Origin: Spirochaetales bacterium
GTDB taxonomy: Bacteria > Spirochaetota > Spirochaetia > Sphaerochaetales > Sphaerochaetaceae
Assembly: GCA_022788185.1 (NCBI GenBank)
Contig: JALEVV010000063.1
Coordinates: 29,444 to 93,443, forward strand
Reading direction: 5' to 3'
Length of the DNA: 64,000 nt
Made by a program: the position numbers and the translations under genes. Positions 1 to 9,169 of this stretch are shown in pieces. Position 1 is the stretch's first letter. Each line of letters starts with the position of its first letter. Below the pieces are notes generated by a model. It was given only the letters and a program-made list of their open reading frames with translations, was not told the origin of the DNA and did not search any database.

Positions 1-1969
1 GAACAAGACTGTCACCCTCATCAAGAATGATTGCCTTTACACCGCGCTTCTTTGCATTGACGAATGCACTGAGTTCAACCTTCTTGGTAACACCGTACTT
101 TGTGATCATCATCAGGTACTCATCATCCTTGAAGTCCTCAAAACAGATGATTGACGTTACCTTCTCCTGATTTTCTATCTGGAGGAAGTTCTTCAGGTTG
201 GCCCCCTTGGAGTTCTTTGCACCCTCAGGAATCTCATATACATAGGTGTAATATGCCTTACCCAGGTTGGTGACATACATGACGATATCATGGGAAGAAG
301 CAATGAACATGTGCTCCACGAAGTCACCGTCGGTGAGTTTTGCACCTCTTACTCCCTTACCGCCTCTGCTCTGAGCCTTGTATTCCTCTGCAGAAAGACG
401 CTTTGCAAAGCCCTTATTTGAAATAAGGACAACTACCTGTTCTTCCTTGATGAAATCGGCATCAGTTGCGTTCTCGAGCTCACGCTCCTGAATCTCAGTG
501 CGTCTTCTGTCTCCATATCTCTGACCGATATCCTGAATTTCCTTCTTCACTACACCGAGAATCTTGTTTCTGTCGGAAAGAAGTTCCTTGAAGTATGCGA
601 TCTGGGCTTCGATTTCAGCCAGTTCATCCAGAATCTTCTGAGTCTCAAGGTGGGAAAGTCTTCCAAGTTTCATGTCAATGATGGCAGCAGCCTGCTTTCC
701 GTCAAGACCGAATCTCTTCTGAAGCTCAAGAGAAGCCACATTGTTATCCTCACTTGCCTTGATTATCTCGATTACCTCATCGATGTTATCAAGACCGATT
801 TTGAGACCAAGGAGGATGTGAGCCCTTTCCTCTGCCTTCTGCAGGTCAAATCTGGTGCGTCTTTCGATTACCTGTTCCCTGTGATCGACATAGGATGAGA
901 TCATGTCCCTTAAGGTAAGTACCTTAGGTCTTCCGTCCTTAAGTGCCAGATTGTAGACATTAAAGTTGGACTGAAGTGCGGTCCTGCTGAAAAGCATGTT
1001 CAGAACAATGTTCGGAACTGCTCCCTGCTTGAGATCCACGACAATTCTGATACCGTCCCTGTCAGACTCATCCCTTACCTGTGCGATGTTGGGAATTGCA
1101 TTGTCCTTTCTGAGATCGTCTATCTTCTTTACCAGCTCTGCCTTGTTAACCTGATATGGAATCTCAGAGAAGATGATTCTGTCATGACCTTTGTCATTCT
1201 CTTCGATTTCATAGCGCGAACGGATGATTATCTTACCTTTTCCGGTAGTATAAGCATCCATGATACCTCTTTTTCCGCAGATTATGCCTGCAGAGGGGAA
1301 GTCAGGACCCTTTACGTAATCCATCAGTTCAAGCGATGAGATCTCAGGATTATCGATGAAAGCACATATACCGTCCACGACCTCTGTAAGGTTATGGGGT
1401 GCCATGTTCGTGGCCATACCTACCGCAATACCGCTGGTTCCGTTGGTAAGAAGGAAGGGGAATGCGGCGGGAAGAACCGTAGGCTCCTCGAGTGAATCAT
1501 CGTAGTTGGGACCGAAATCAACGGTGTTCTTGCCGATATCGGTAAGCATTTCCTCACCGATCCTGCTCATCTTTGACTCGGTATACCTCATTGCGGCAGG
1601 AGGGTCACCATCGATTGAACCGAAGTTACCCTGCGGTGTTACCACGGGATATCTCAGGGAGAAATCCTGTGCAAGACGTACCAGTGCATCATAAACGGAG
1701 GCATCACCATGGGGGTGATATTTACCGAGAACGTCACCGACGATACGGGCACACTTTTTATATGAGCCGCTGGCCTTCAGTCCCATCTCATACATATCGT
1801 AGAGAATTCTTCTGTGTACAGGCTTAAGACCATCCCTCACGTCTGGGAGAGCACGGCTGACAATGACCGACATTGCATAGTTAAGATAGCTTGTCTTCAT
1901 CTCCTTGGAGACATCAGCTATTATCGTGCGGCTGTTAATGTCCTCAGCCTTGGTTAATTCGTCATCCAT
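1..1969 (-). CDS. gyrA: DNA gyrase subunit A (3' part cut by window edge)
   Basis: Catalytic subunit of gyrase, which cuts and rejoins DNA to introduce negative supercoils. About 656 N-terminal residues are inside the window; the C-terminal beta-pinwheel runs off the left edge. Visible family marks are [17 protein letters not shown], the QRDR stretch [11 protein letters not shown], the catalytic-Tyr region ending AAMRYTE, and [14 protein letters not shown]. The start is the ATG at 1967-1969, 11 nt after gyrB, with AAGGAAG upstream, so gyrB-gyrA is one operon. The residue equivalent to E. coli Ser83 is Ala90 (codon GCC at 1700-1702). Identification is certain. Confidence 0.98.
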   Translation of the reverse strand, partial: MDDELTKAEDINSRTIIADVSKEMKTSYLNYAMSVIVSRALPDVRDGLKPVHRRILYDMYEMGLKASGSYKKCARIVGDVLGKYHPHGDASVYDALVRLAQDFSLRYPVVTPQGNFGSIDGDPPAAMRYTESKMSRIGEEMLTDIGKNTVDFGPNYDDSLEEPTVLPAAFPFLLTNGTSGIAVGMATNMAPHNLTEVVDGICAFIDNPEISSLELMDYVKGPDFPSAGIICGKRGIMDAYTTGKGKIIIRSRYEIEENDKGHDRIIFSEIPYQVNKAELVKKIDDLRKDNAIPNIAQVRDESDRDGIRIVVDLKQGAVPNIVLNMLFSRTALQSNFNVYNLALKDGRPKVLTLRDMISSYVDHREQVIERRTRFDLQKAEERAHILLGLKIGLDNIDEVIEIIKASEDNNVASLELQKRFGLDGKQAAAIIDMKLGRLSHLETQKILDELAEIEAQIAYFKELLSDRNKILGVVKKEIQDIGQRYGDRRRTEIQERELENATDADFIKEEQVVVLISNKGFAKRLSAEEYKAQSRGGKGVRGAKLTDGDFVEHMFIASSHDIVMYVTNLGKAYYTYVYEIPEGAKNSKGANLKNFLQIENQEKVTSIICFEDFKDDEYLMMITKYGVTKKVELSAFVNAKKRGVKAIILDEGDSLV

Positions 1970-1980
1970 ACTAACTTCCT

Positions 1981-4008
1981 TTATACGTCAAGGTTGGCTA
2001 CGTAAGTAGCATTCTGTTCGATGAACTCGCGCCTGGGTTCCACATCCTCACCCATGAGCATGCTGAATACCCTGTCTGCTTCCTCAGCATCCTCCAGATG
2101 GATCTTGCTGATGAGTCTCGTCTCGGGATTCATGGTTGTCTCCCAAAGCTGCTCGGGATTCATTTCACCAAGACCCTTATATCTCTGGATAGGAATCTTG
2201 GCCTCATCCATTCCGGCACAGTTCTCTTCGATGATCTTCTTCTTGTCAGCCTCGTCATAGGCATAGAAAACCTTCTTTCCAAGGGTGATCTTATATAGGG
2301 GAGGCATTGCGAAATAAATGTATCCCGCTTCAATCAGAGGCCTCATATATCTGAAGAAGAAAGTAAGCAACAATGTCCTGATATGAGATCCATCGACATC
2401 GGCATCGGCCATAATTATTATTTTATGATATCGTGCCTTTGTAATATCGAAGGTCTGCTCAGAGTCCTCGATATTATTGTTGTACCTGGTAAGACCTGCA
2501 CCGATGGTGGAAATTACAGGCTGAAGCTTGTCGTTTCCGAGAACCTTGTATTCCTGTGCCTTTTCCACATTGAGCATCTTTCCCCAGAGAGGAAGGATGG
2601 CCTGGAATCTTCTGTCACGGCCCTGCTTTGCGGATCCGCCTGCAGAGTCTCCCTCAACGATGAAAACCTCACACTTTGCGGGATCCTTTTCCGAGCAGTC
2701 GGCAAGCTTACCGGGAAGTCCGCCTCCCTCACTCTTCTTTCTTATCTGCTCACGGGCCTTTCTTGCGGCAATACGTCCAAGGGCCGCACTGATGGCCTTA
2801 TCAAGCAGCAGCTCAATGTCTGCAGGGAACTCATCAAAGTAATTGTTAAGCTTCTCATAGACCAGAGACTGGACGATGAACCTGACGTTGGCGTTACCGA
2901 GCTTCATCTTGGTCTGACCTTCAAACTGAGGGTTGGGTATCTTAATCGATACAACTCCGGTAAGGCCTTCGGAGATATCAGCTGACTCCAGCTTGTCATT
3001 ACCGAACTTCTTGAGCATCTTGGCATTCTTTGACAGCTGATTGTTCACGGCCATCAGAATGGCTGTTTTGAATCCGGTAAGGTGGGTACCGCCCTCACGG
3101 GTATTGATGTTGTTTACGAAGGAGTAAACCTTCTCATCATACTTGTCGTTGTACTGAAGAGCGACTTCAACGAGCACATCGTTCTTCTCACCCTCAAAGG
3201 CAACGGGAGCAAAGAGGGTCTTCTTATACTGATTGAGGTACTCGACGAATTCACCGAGTCCGCCTTCGGAATGGAAGGACTCCTTCTTTTCCTCTTCACC
3301 TCTTCTGTCATCGATGGTGATCCTGATTCCGTGATTGAGGTAGCTCAGCTCACGGAAACGGTTTGAAAGGGTTTCATAGCTGAAGCTGTTGTTTTCCATG
3401 ACAGTGAAGTCCGGTGAGAAGCTGATAGTGGTTCCGTGTTTCTCGGGATCACAGTGTCCCACGATCTTCACATCTTCCTCAGGAACGCCCTGATGATAGA
3501 TCTGCCTGTAAATATTGCCATCCCTGTATACAGTGGCCTCCAGATAGCAGGAAAGTGCATTTACGCAGGAAACACCGACACCGTGAAGTCCTCCGGAAAC
3601 CTTATACGCACCCTTTCCGAACTTACCGCCGGCATTCAGCCTGGTAAGACAGACCTCCAGGGTACTCTTTCCGACCTGAGGATGGATGTCAACGGGAATA
3701 CCTCTTCCGTTATCCTCAACCGTGCAGACCTCACCGTACTCGTTGTGATCGAAGATGATGTTTATATGATCACAGAACCCGGCCATGGCCTCATCAATAC
3801 TGTTATCAAGTACTTCGTAGACAAGATGGTGCAGTCCATCAATACCCGTGGTACCGATGTACATGCCAGGGCGAAGACGCACATGTTCAAGACCTTCAAG
3901 GACCTGAATTTCACTGCTGTCGTATTCCTCTGAACCGGCTGCATCGAACTCTGCATTCTGTTCTTCCGGGATGACGATCTGATCTTCGTTTTTCGTTGTT
4001 TCGTCCAT
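1981..4008 (-). CDS. gyrB: DNA gyrase subunit B
   Basis: ATPase subunit of gyrase. The 675 residues show the GHKL ATPase ([33 protein letters not shown]), the transducer domain, and the TOPRIM domain ([31 protein letters not shown]) ending in [12 protein letters not shown] short acidic N-terminal extension of about 30 residues precedes the ATPase core. It is transcribed away from dnaA and followed by gyrA. A purine-rich AAGGTGAG lies upstream of the ATG. A second type II topoisomerase pair (parE-parC) lies at 54.5-58.4 kb, so this pair, next to dnaA and with the GyrB-type motifs, is the gyrase. Confidence 0.98.
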   Translation of the reverse strand: MDETTKNEDQIVIPEEQNAEFDAAGSEEYDSSEIQVLEGLEHVRLRPGMYIGTTGIDGLHHLVYEVLDNSIDEAMAGFCDHINIIFDHNEYGEVCTVEDNGRGIPVDIHPQVGKSTLEVCLTRLNAGGKFGKGAYKVSGGLHGVGVSCVNALSCYLEATVYRDGNIYRQIYHQGVPEEDVKIVGHCDPEKHGTTISFSPDFTVMENNSFSYETLSNRFRELSYLNHGIRITIDDRRGEEEKKESFHSEGGLGEFVEYLNQYKKTLFAPVAFEGEKNDVLVEVALQYNDKYDEKVYSFVNNINTREGGTHLTGFKTAILMAVNNQLSKNAKMLKKFGNDKLESADISEGLTGVVSIKIPNPQFEGQTKMKLGNANVRFIVQSLVYEKLNNYFDEFPADIELLLDKAISAALGRIAARKAREQIRKKSEGGGLPGKLADCSEKDPAKCEVFIVEGDSAGGSAKQGRDRRFQAILPLWGKMLNVEKAQEYKVLGNDKLQPVISTIGAGLTRYNNNIEDSEQTFDITKARYHKIIIMADADVDGSHIRTLLLTFFFRYMRPLIEAGYIYFAMPPLYKITLGKKVFYAYDEADKKKIIEENCAGMDEAKIPIQRYKGLGEMNPEQLWETTMNPETRLISKIHLEDAEEADRVFSMLMGEDVEPRREFIEQNATYVANLDV

Positions 4009-4250
4009 AAAATCTTTCTCACCTTATCCCGTCTTTCCGACGGGTTGCATAATATATAATATATAGTAACAGTTTTAAGGGTTATCTTCAAGAAGCCGTT
4101 CAAAAATATTCACTATAATAACTTATTATATAATAAAGAAATAATATAAAATGAATTCGTAAAACAACTTTAGTGTGCTCCTGGTTACTGAAAAACAGCA
4201 ATTGAGATATCGATTTTTATATGCTAAATTAATTCCCAAAGGATTTTCCA
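4009..4250. other. gyrB-dnaA divergent intergenic region
   Basis: This 242-bp spacer separates divergent gyrB and dnaA. It is very A+T-rich around 4045-4150, with runs built from ATATATAAT-like sequence. It must hold the gyrB promoter on the minus strand and the dnaA promoter at the right end. I see no good DnaA-box-like nonamers here, unlike the dnaA-dnaN spacer, so I do not call it the main origin, although easily melted DNA here could assist unwinding. Confidence 0.6.
4202..4230 (+). promoter_or_regulatory. dnaA promoter
   Basis: TTGAGA at 4202-4207, a 17-bp spacer, then TAAATT at 4225-4230 preceded by TGC, an extended -10. Transcription would start near 4237, just before the AAAGGA ribosome-binding site at 4238-4243, giving a leader of about 14 nt. 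Confidence 0.6.
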
Positions 4251-5591
4251 ATGCTGAAAGACTATTATCTTGAAGCCCTTGAGGAAACTCAGGGCAGGAT
4301 ACAGAAGGGTAAGCAGATATGGCTTTCCAATGCTTCCTTCAAAAAGGAAGGAAAGGACTCCATAACACTCGTTTTTGCCACCAAAATGTATCTCAACAAC
4401 TTCAACAGTTACTGCAAAAGCGAACTGCAGAACGTTCTGGACGATCTGGCAGGCACACACATAGAAATCGAAACCATAATAGGTGATACAGAGGAGAAGA
4501 ACGAAGATCCTGAACCCGTGGTTATCCCCGAAGCTGTCGAGGAACAGCCAAAGAGAAGTTCATACCTTAATCCCATATACACCTTCGAAAGCTTCATTCC
4601 ATGTGAAAACACCAATTTCGCATACAATGCGGCCAAAGCCATCGCGATGCATCCCGGCATAAATTACAACCCCTGTCTCATCTATGGAGGAGTAGGACTC
4701 GGTAAAACCCACCTGCTGCAGTCCGTTGGAAACTATATAGAGAAGGAAAACCCCAAAAAGAAGGTCATATACGTGACTGCCGAGACTTTCACAAATGACT
4801 TCATCAACTCACTTCAGCAGAAAAACGCCTCATCCTTCAGAATCAAATACAGGAAGGCAGATGTCCTTCTCATTGATGATATCCACTTCCTGCAGGAGAA
4901 GATTTCCACTCAGGAGGAACTCTTCCATACCTTCAACGACTTATATGAGTCCAACAAGCAGATAATATTTACCTGCGACCGTCCCATCAGCGAACTCAAG
5001 GGCTTTACCGACAGGCTTAAATCAAGATTCACGAGAGGTCTCAATCTAAACCTCACGGCCCCTGACTACGAGACCAGGGTGGCAATCCTGAAAAAGAAGT
5101 GTGAAAACCAGAATGTAAGGATTTATGACTCAGTAATTTCCTACATGGCTGAGAACATCAAGACCAATGTCCGTGATCTCGAAGGATCACTGACGACACT
5201 CATAGCTTATTCAAAGCTCATAAAGACGAACATCACCCTTGAAATCGCACAGGAACAGCTCAAAAACCTGATTGCAGCTCCGATGGCAAGTGAACAGGAC
5301 ATTTCCATCAGCACGATAGTCAGGGAGGTTGCATCCTACTACAACATAGAGACCAGTGAGCTTAAGGGCAAGAAGCGTACCGCCATCATTAAGGATGCCA
5401 GGAACATGGCCATCTACCTTACAAGGAAGATCACCCAGTATTCCACGACTGAAATAGGCAACTACTTTGACAGGGATCACTCCACGATCACCCATTCAAT
5501 AGACAAGGTGGACAAGGAAAGGAAGGAAAACTCCGACCTTGCAGCAGCTCTGGACACTCTGGAGAATAATATAAGATCAAAAGCCAAATAA
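4251..5591 (+). CDS. dnaA: Chromosomal replication initiator DnaA
   Basis: AAA+ ATPase that binds DnaA boxes and opens oriC. The 446 residues include an N-terminal DnaB-interaction domain, an acidic linker (about residues 80-105), Walker A GGVGLGKTHLL near residue 146, Walker B LLIDDIHFL, sensor/arginine-finger region RLKSRFTRGL, and the C-terminal DNA-binding signature RDHSTITHSIDKV. The ATG follows AAAGGA by 7 nt. It is the first gene of the plus-strand replication cluster and is followed by an intrinsic terminator and the origin-like spacer. Confidence 0.99.
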   Translation: MLKDYYLEALEETQGRIQKGKQIWLSNASFKKEGKDSITLVFATKMYLNNFNSYCKSELQNVLDDLAGTHIEIETIIGDTEEKNEDPEPVVIPEAVEEQPKRSSYLNPIYTFESFIPCENTNFAYNAAKAIAMHPGINYNPCLIYGGVGLGKTHLLQSVGNYIEKENPKKKVIYVTAETFTNDFINSLQQKNASSFRIKYRKADVLLIDDIHFLQEKISTQEELFHTFNDLYESNKQIIFTCDRPISELKGFTDRLKSRFTRGLNLNLTAPDYETRVAILKKKCENQNVRIYDSVISYMAENIKTNVRDLEGSLTTLIAYSKLIKTNITLEIAQEQLKNLIAAPMASEQDISISTIVREVASYYNIETSELKGKKRTAIIKDARNMAIYLTRKITQYSTTEIGNYFDRDHSTITHSIDKVDKERKENSDLAAALDTLENNIRSKAK

Positions 5592-5655
5592 TGTCCTGAA
5601 ATATAATTTTATTTCAAATATTATTATTTAAATTGATATTTTATACCATTGTAAG

Positions 5656-5685
5656 CAGACAGGATTAAACCTGTCTGTTTTCTTT
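5656..5685 (+). terminator. Intrinsic terminator after dnaA
   Basis: Stem CAGACAGG (5656-5663), loop ATTAAA, stem CCTGTCTG (5670-5677), then a T-rich run. It would stop dnaA transcription before the DnaA-box-rich spacer, leaving dnaN to its own promoter. Confidence 0.85.
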
Positions 5686-5918
5686 GTTTCCACAGGCCTT
5701 GTGGAAAACCATGCTGAAAACCTGTTGAAATGCTGTTGAAAACACTCTGATAACCTGTTTAAAAAAGGAGGCATTTATGTTGATAATTCTGAAAACTTTC
5801 CGGCCTTTCAATTTTTTTCCACATTTTCAACACGAGAAAAAACTTATCCACAGGTTTTCCATGGAGGTTTTCAACATGATAATCCATTCTGTCACAATAA
5901 ATAAAACAGTTTTCAACA
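5686..5918. other. Probable oriC: DnaA-box-like cluster between dnaA and dnaN
   Basis: At least nine nonamers of the form TTTTC(C/A)ACA, or close to it, lie in 233 bp: 5686-5694, 5700-5708 (reverse), 5723-5731 (reverse), 5734-5742 (reverse), 5815-5823, 5824-5832, the perfect TTATCCACA at 5844-5852, 5868-5876 and 5910-5918. The dnaA-dnaN spacer is a common oriC position, and the strand switch of genes at gyrB/dnaA agrees. An A+T-rich stretch follows at 5885-5970. The short ORFs in this spacer lack protein-like composition and are not called. The DnaA-dependence of the variant boxes is inferred. Confidence 0.8.
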
Positions 5919-6008
5919 ATCAAAATGCCTATATTATCACTATTACTAAACTTAATTATCCTTTATAATATCAGTAATGATATTCGAAGAAGAGGAGTTT
6001 TTATTTAT

Positions 6009-7115
6009 ATGAAGTTTATATGTCCGAAAGATACAATACTTAAGGAAGTGGAATATGCCAGCAATTTCACCAGCCAGAGGAATTCTCTCTCCATATCTTC
6101 CAATATACTGCTGGAAAACTACCAGAACGTGCTTACGATAAAGGGTACTGACGGAAAACTCGGTTTCGTCACATCCTTTCCTGTTTCCACTGATGTTCCC
6201 GGTTCCACTACCGTTACATGCGACAAGTTCCTTCAGGTTCTTAAATCCATGCCTTCCGTTGACATCGAATTCTCTGAGGAAAAGGATAAGATGAAAATTA
6301 CTCCGGTAAAGGACAGCAAGAGCATCAACTTCAACATAAGGACCATAAGTGCCGAGCACTTCCCTGAACTGCTGCAGTATGATGAGACTGCTTTCTTCTC
6401 CCTTTCCCAGCGTGATTTCTTCGACATGGTGGATAAGACGGCTTTTGCAGTCGGAACCGATGAATCCAAGTTCTTCCTTACCGGTGTCTATCTTGAGAAA
6501 AAGGATGATCAGGTGGTAATGGTTGCCACCGACAGTAAGAGACTTAGCTGCATCAGAAAGAGCTTCGAACAGGATATTCCTGATTTCCGTTCATCGATCA
6601 TTCCGGTAAAATTCCTGCAGATTCTCAGGAACATCGGTATCGGAGAGGGACTTTTCTCCCTTATGCTCACTGACACTCATATTTTTGCCCAGATAAACGG
6701 TCACCTGATCTATTCTTCTCTGATCACGGGTAATTATCCTGCATATCAGAGGGTAATTCCGCCCAGCTTCAACTACGAATGCAAGGTAAACGTGTCAGAG
6801 ATGCTTGAGGCCCTCAACAGGGTATCAATCTTCGTTGAAAGCAATTCAAAGAAAATCTTCCTCGAGCTCAGACCCGACGGCATCATGTTAAGCGGTGAGA
6901 CCAGTGACGTGGGTGATGCGAAGGAAATCGTTTCCTGCGAATACAACGGACCTGAAGCCAACATTACCTTCAACAACAACTTCCTGGTATCTTCACTGAA
7001 GAAAATAGATACTGAATACTTCAGGATCTGCTTCAATTCCGCAACGACTGCAATGGCATTCTTCCCTGATCCTGAAAAGGATTACATCTTCATAATCATG
7101 CCCATGCATGCCTGA
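6009..7115 (+). CDS. dnaN: DNA polymerase III beta subunit (sliding clamp)
   Basis: Ring-shaped processivity clamp for the replicative polymerase. It has 368 residues, typical for the family, with the three-fold repeated clamp fold, central motifs ATDSKRLS and GNYPAYQRVIP, and the C-terminal MPMHA, close to the usual MPMR end. The reading frame is open further upstream to 5925, but the ATG at 6009 gives the expected MKFICPKD start and follows AGAGGAG at 5991-5997. A TATAAT at 5964-5969 could be its -10. recF starts 3 nt after its stop. Confidence 0.98.
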   Translation: MKFICPKDTILKEVEYASNFTSQRNSLSISSNILLENYQNVLTIKGTDGKLGFVTSFPVSTDVPGSTTVTCDKFLQVLKSMPSVDIEFSEEKDKMKITPVKDSKSINFNIRTISAEHFPELLQYDETAFFSLSQRDFFDMVDKTAFAVGTDESKFFLTGVYLEKKDDQVVMVATDSKRLSCIRKSFEQDIPDFRSSIIPVKFLQILRNIGIGEGLFSLMLTDTHIFAQINGHLIYSSLITGNYPAYQRVIPPSFNYECKVNVSEMLEALNRVSIFVESNSKKIFLELRPDGIMLSGETSDVGDAKEIVSCEYNGPEANITFNNNFLVSSLKKIDTEYFRICFNSATTAMAFFPDPEKDYIFIIMPMHA

Positions 7116-7118
7116 TTT

Positions 7119-8201
7119 ATGCAGATAAAAAGCATAAAGTACTACAATTTCAGAAACATAAAAGACGGTATCGTCCCTTTCAGCGGGGACGATATCATTC
7201 TTGAAGGGATAAACGGTCAGGGAAAGACCAATATCCTCGAATCGGTATATACGGTCTGTTACGGAAATTCCTTCAGAACGGTCAACAGCCGGGACATGAT
7301 AAAGATACCTGCCAGGGAAATGAGTCTGTACGCCAGGCTGGAGGAGGATGACGAAACCTACGATGTGATCTTTTCCCTTGAACAGGGAAAGAGAAGGATA
7401 AGCGTCAACGGCAGGGAAGTAAGGGACAGGAAGGATCTCATATATCTTTTTCCGTGCATTGTGTTCACCCATGAGGATATAGACTTCATAAAGGGAGAGC
7501 CTGAGAACAGGAGAAGGTTTTTCGATCAGACGATGAGCATGTACGATCCCGTGTATCTCACCTCCCTGAGGGCATACAGGGCAATTCTTGAGCAGAGAAA
7601 TGCCGCTATCAGAAATTTAAGGAAGGACCTGCTTCCGTTTTACAACGGGCGCCTGGCCTCCTATGGTCTGGAGCTCATGAAATCCCGCAGGAACCTGGTT
7701 GAGGAATTCAATGGGATATTCCCTGATCTTTACAGGAGAATCTCCCAAACCGATAAGCACATTACGGTGAGTTACCGCTCCTCCTGGGATGATTTCACAA
7801 CACCTGAGGAGGTGTGTGAATATCTGGAAGAAAACGTCGAGAGGGACATGAAGATGATGACGACCACATCGGGAGTCCATCGGGACAGGTTTACCGTGAA
7901 TGATGAAAACGGTCCGCTGCTTCTCACCGGATCAACGGGACAGATCAGACTGGCATCCCTGCTGTTCCGTGTGGCTGAGACCCAGTTCTTCCGTGAGCAC
8001 ACGGGAAAGGATCCCATCCTGCTGCTTGATGACGTGCTTCTTGAGCTGGACAGCACTAAAAGGGCTGCTTTTCTTTCAGAGCTCAGTCACTACAGTCAGG
8101 CTTTCTATACTTTTCTTCCCAATGAGCGGTATTTTGATGAAAGGGAAGGTCATCTTATGGTTTATGATGTGAAGGGAGGCTGTCTTGAAAAGAGGAAATG
8201 A
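7119..8201 (+). CDS. recF: DNA replication and repair protein RecF
   Basis: SMC-like ATPase that helps load RecA at single-strand gaps. The 360 residues include Walker A GINGQGKTNILES near residue 33, the ABC-type signature region STGQIRLASLLFRVAE, and Walker B LLLDDVLLELD. It starts 3 nt after dnaN and overlaps dciA by 17 nt, so dnaN-recF-dciA are translationally coupled. Confidence 0.97.
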   Translation: MQIKSIKYYNFRNIKDGIVPFSGDDIILEGINGQGKTNILESVYTVCYGNSFRTVNSRDMIKIPAREMSLYARLEEDDETYDVIFSLEQGKRRISVNGREVRDRKDLIYLFPCIVFTHEDIDFIKGEPENRRRFFDQTMSMYDPVYLTSLRAYRAILEQRNAAIRNLRKDLLPFYNGRLASYGLELMKSRRNLVEEFNGIFPDLYRRISQTDKHITVSYRSSWDDFTTPEEVCEYLEENVERDMKMMTTTSGVHRDRFTVNDENGPLLLTGSTGQIRLASLLFRVAETQFFREHTGKDPILLLDDVLLELDSTKRAAFLSELSHYSQAFYTFLPNERYFDEREGHLMVYDVKGGCLEKRK

Positions 8202-8475
8202 GGTATCCGTCGGGGAATACATGAAGCGCTACCGGAAGCAGATAGAGGAAGCATTCGGTGATGAAGCCGTAGTCCTCAGGTGGAAGGAGATAGTAGGTCC
8301 GGTCCTTTTCCCCCACGTCCGTCTTGAGACAATCGATGTGGAAAACATGGAGGTCCGTATAGATCATCCGGCGTACCGGAATGCGTTCATGATGCGTCAG
8401 AAACTCATTACAGACAGGATTCATGAGCTGTTTCCCCGGTATGAGATAAAAAATGTAATGATACACCTGTCTTAG
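8185..8475 (+). CDS. dciA: DciA-like (DUF721) protein, predicted DnaB helicase operator
   Basis: A 96-residue basic protein of the DUF721 family, which in bacteria without DnaC/DnaI acts with the replicative helicase (established for DciA). The motif region VVLRWKEIVGPVLFPHV and the following beta-strand V.NMEVRIDHPAY.NAF are typical. The TTG start at 8185 lies inside the end of recF and is preceded by GGGAGG at 8174-8179; an ATG at 8221 is the alternative but lacks such a site. Its position after recF is a common arrangement. Confidence 0.85.
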   Translation: MKRGNEVSVGEYMKRYRKQIEEAFGDEAVVLRWKEIVGPVLFPHVRLETIDVENMEVRIDHPAYRNAFMMRQKLITDRIHELFPRYEIKNVMIHLS

Positions 8476-8478
8476 ATA

Positions 8479-8505
8479 TTGACCATTTTTCTTATCCGAT
8501 ATAAA
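8479..8505 (+). promoter_or_regulatory. Possible rpmH promoter
   Basis: TTGACC at 8479-8484 and TATAAA at 8500-8505, with a slightly short 15-bp spacer. It is followed by a small hairpin CGGAC-GATTTT-GTCCG and a leader of about 65 nt to rpmH. The spacing is imperfect, so confidence is moderate. Confidence 0.45.
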
Positions 8506-8578
8506 GTTGCAAATCGGACGATTTTGTCCGTAAGTAAGAAAATCTGCGCTTCACGCAAAAAAATAATGGAGTGAATTC

Positions 8579-8746
8579 ATGAGTTACAAAGGAAAAAGAA
8601 CCTATCAGCCCAGTAAGACAAAGAGAACCAGAAAATTCGGTTTCCGTGCACGCATGGCTACCAAAGGCGGACGCCTGGTCCTCGCTCGCCGCAGAGCAAA
8701 GGGCAGACACAGCTTAACAGTTTCTGATGAGAAGAAACCTTTCTAA
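8579..8746 (+). CDS. rpmH: 50S ribosomal protein L34
   Basis: A 55-residue, extremely basic protein with the L34 core [20 protein letters not shown], then [13 protein letters not shown] and a short C-terminal tail [11 protein letters not shown] that is a little longer than the usual family end. The ATG follows TGGAG. Its last 20 nt overlap the rnpA start, the classic rpmH-rnpA pairing near oriC. Confidence 0.97.
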   Translation: MSYKGKRTYQPSKTKRTRKFGFRARMATKGGRLVLARRRAKGRHSLTVSDEKKPF

Positions 8747-9086
8747 GACAGAGATAATTCGTAAGAAGCAGGATATCGATCGCATTTTCAGACAGGGGAC
8801 TGCAGTTTCCTGTAAGGGAATGCGATTGGCCTTTATAGAGAACACCTGTCATTTCGACCGCTTCATCATCATACCTGCAAAGCACTATGGAAATGCAGTA
8901 GAGAGAAATAAGTTAAGGAGGAGATGCAAGGAACTTTTCCGTCTCTATCCGGGCAGGATACTCAGCGGTGCTGCTTCAGAAAATGAAAAATGTCATGATA
9001 TCGCCTTAGTAGTATATCCTGGAAAGGTTCTCAGCTATTCCTTGCTTGAGTCCAAATTCTACGGTTTGCTGGACAGGATCCGCTGA
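8727..9086 (+). CDS. rnpA: Ribonuclease P protein component
   Basis: Protein subunit of RNase P, which trims the 5' leader from pre-tRNAs. At 119 residues it has the usual length, and it carries the signature [16 protein letters not shown] (the RNR motif) near residue 55-70 plus a conserved N-terminal [20 protein letters not shown]. It overlaps the end of rpmH. No yidD gene lies between it and yidC; the 83-nt gap is too short. Confidence 0.95.
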   Translation: MRRNLSKTEIIRKKQDIDRIFRQGTAVSCKGMRLAFIENTCHFDRFIIIPAKHYGNAVERNKLRRRCKELFRLYPGRILSGAASENEKCHDIALVVYPGKVLSYSLLESKFYGLLDRIR

Positions 9087-9169
9087 GAATTGCTCCTAAT
9101 CCCTCTTCTTGCAGAGTTCATATTCCTATCTTTCCGATTATTCTACAGGCCATAGTTCAAGGAGACAAA

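Noticed and set aside
2383..2985. 200-residue open frame antisense to gyrB
   Set aside because: Shadow of gyrB codon bias; no ribosome-binding site or protein family features.
5777..5968. 63-residue open frame in the dnaA-dnaN spacer
   Set aside because: Its sequence is made of DnaA-box-like repeats; AAAGGAGG at 5764-5771 precedes it, but the product is not protein-like.
9087..9169. Missing yidD between rnpA and yidC
   Set aside because: The gap is only 83 nt and holds no coding sequence; absence is common, so it is not a finding.
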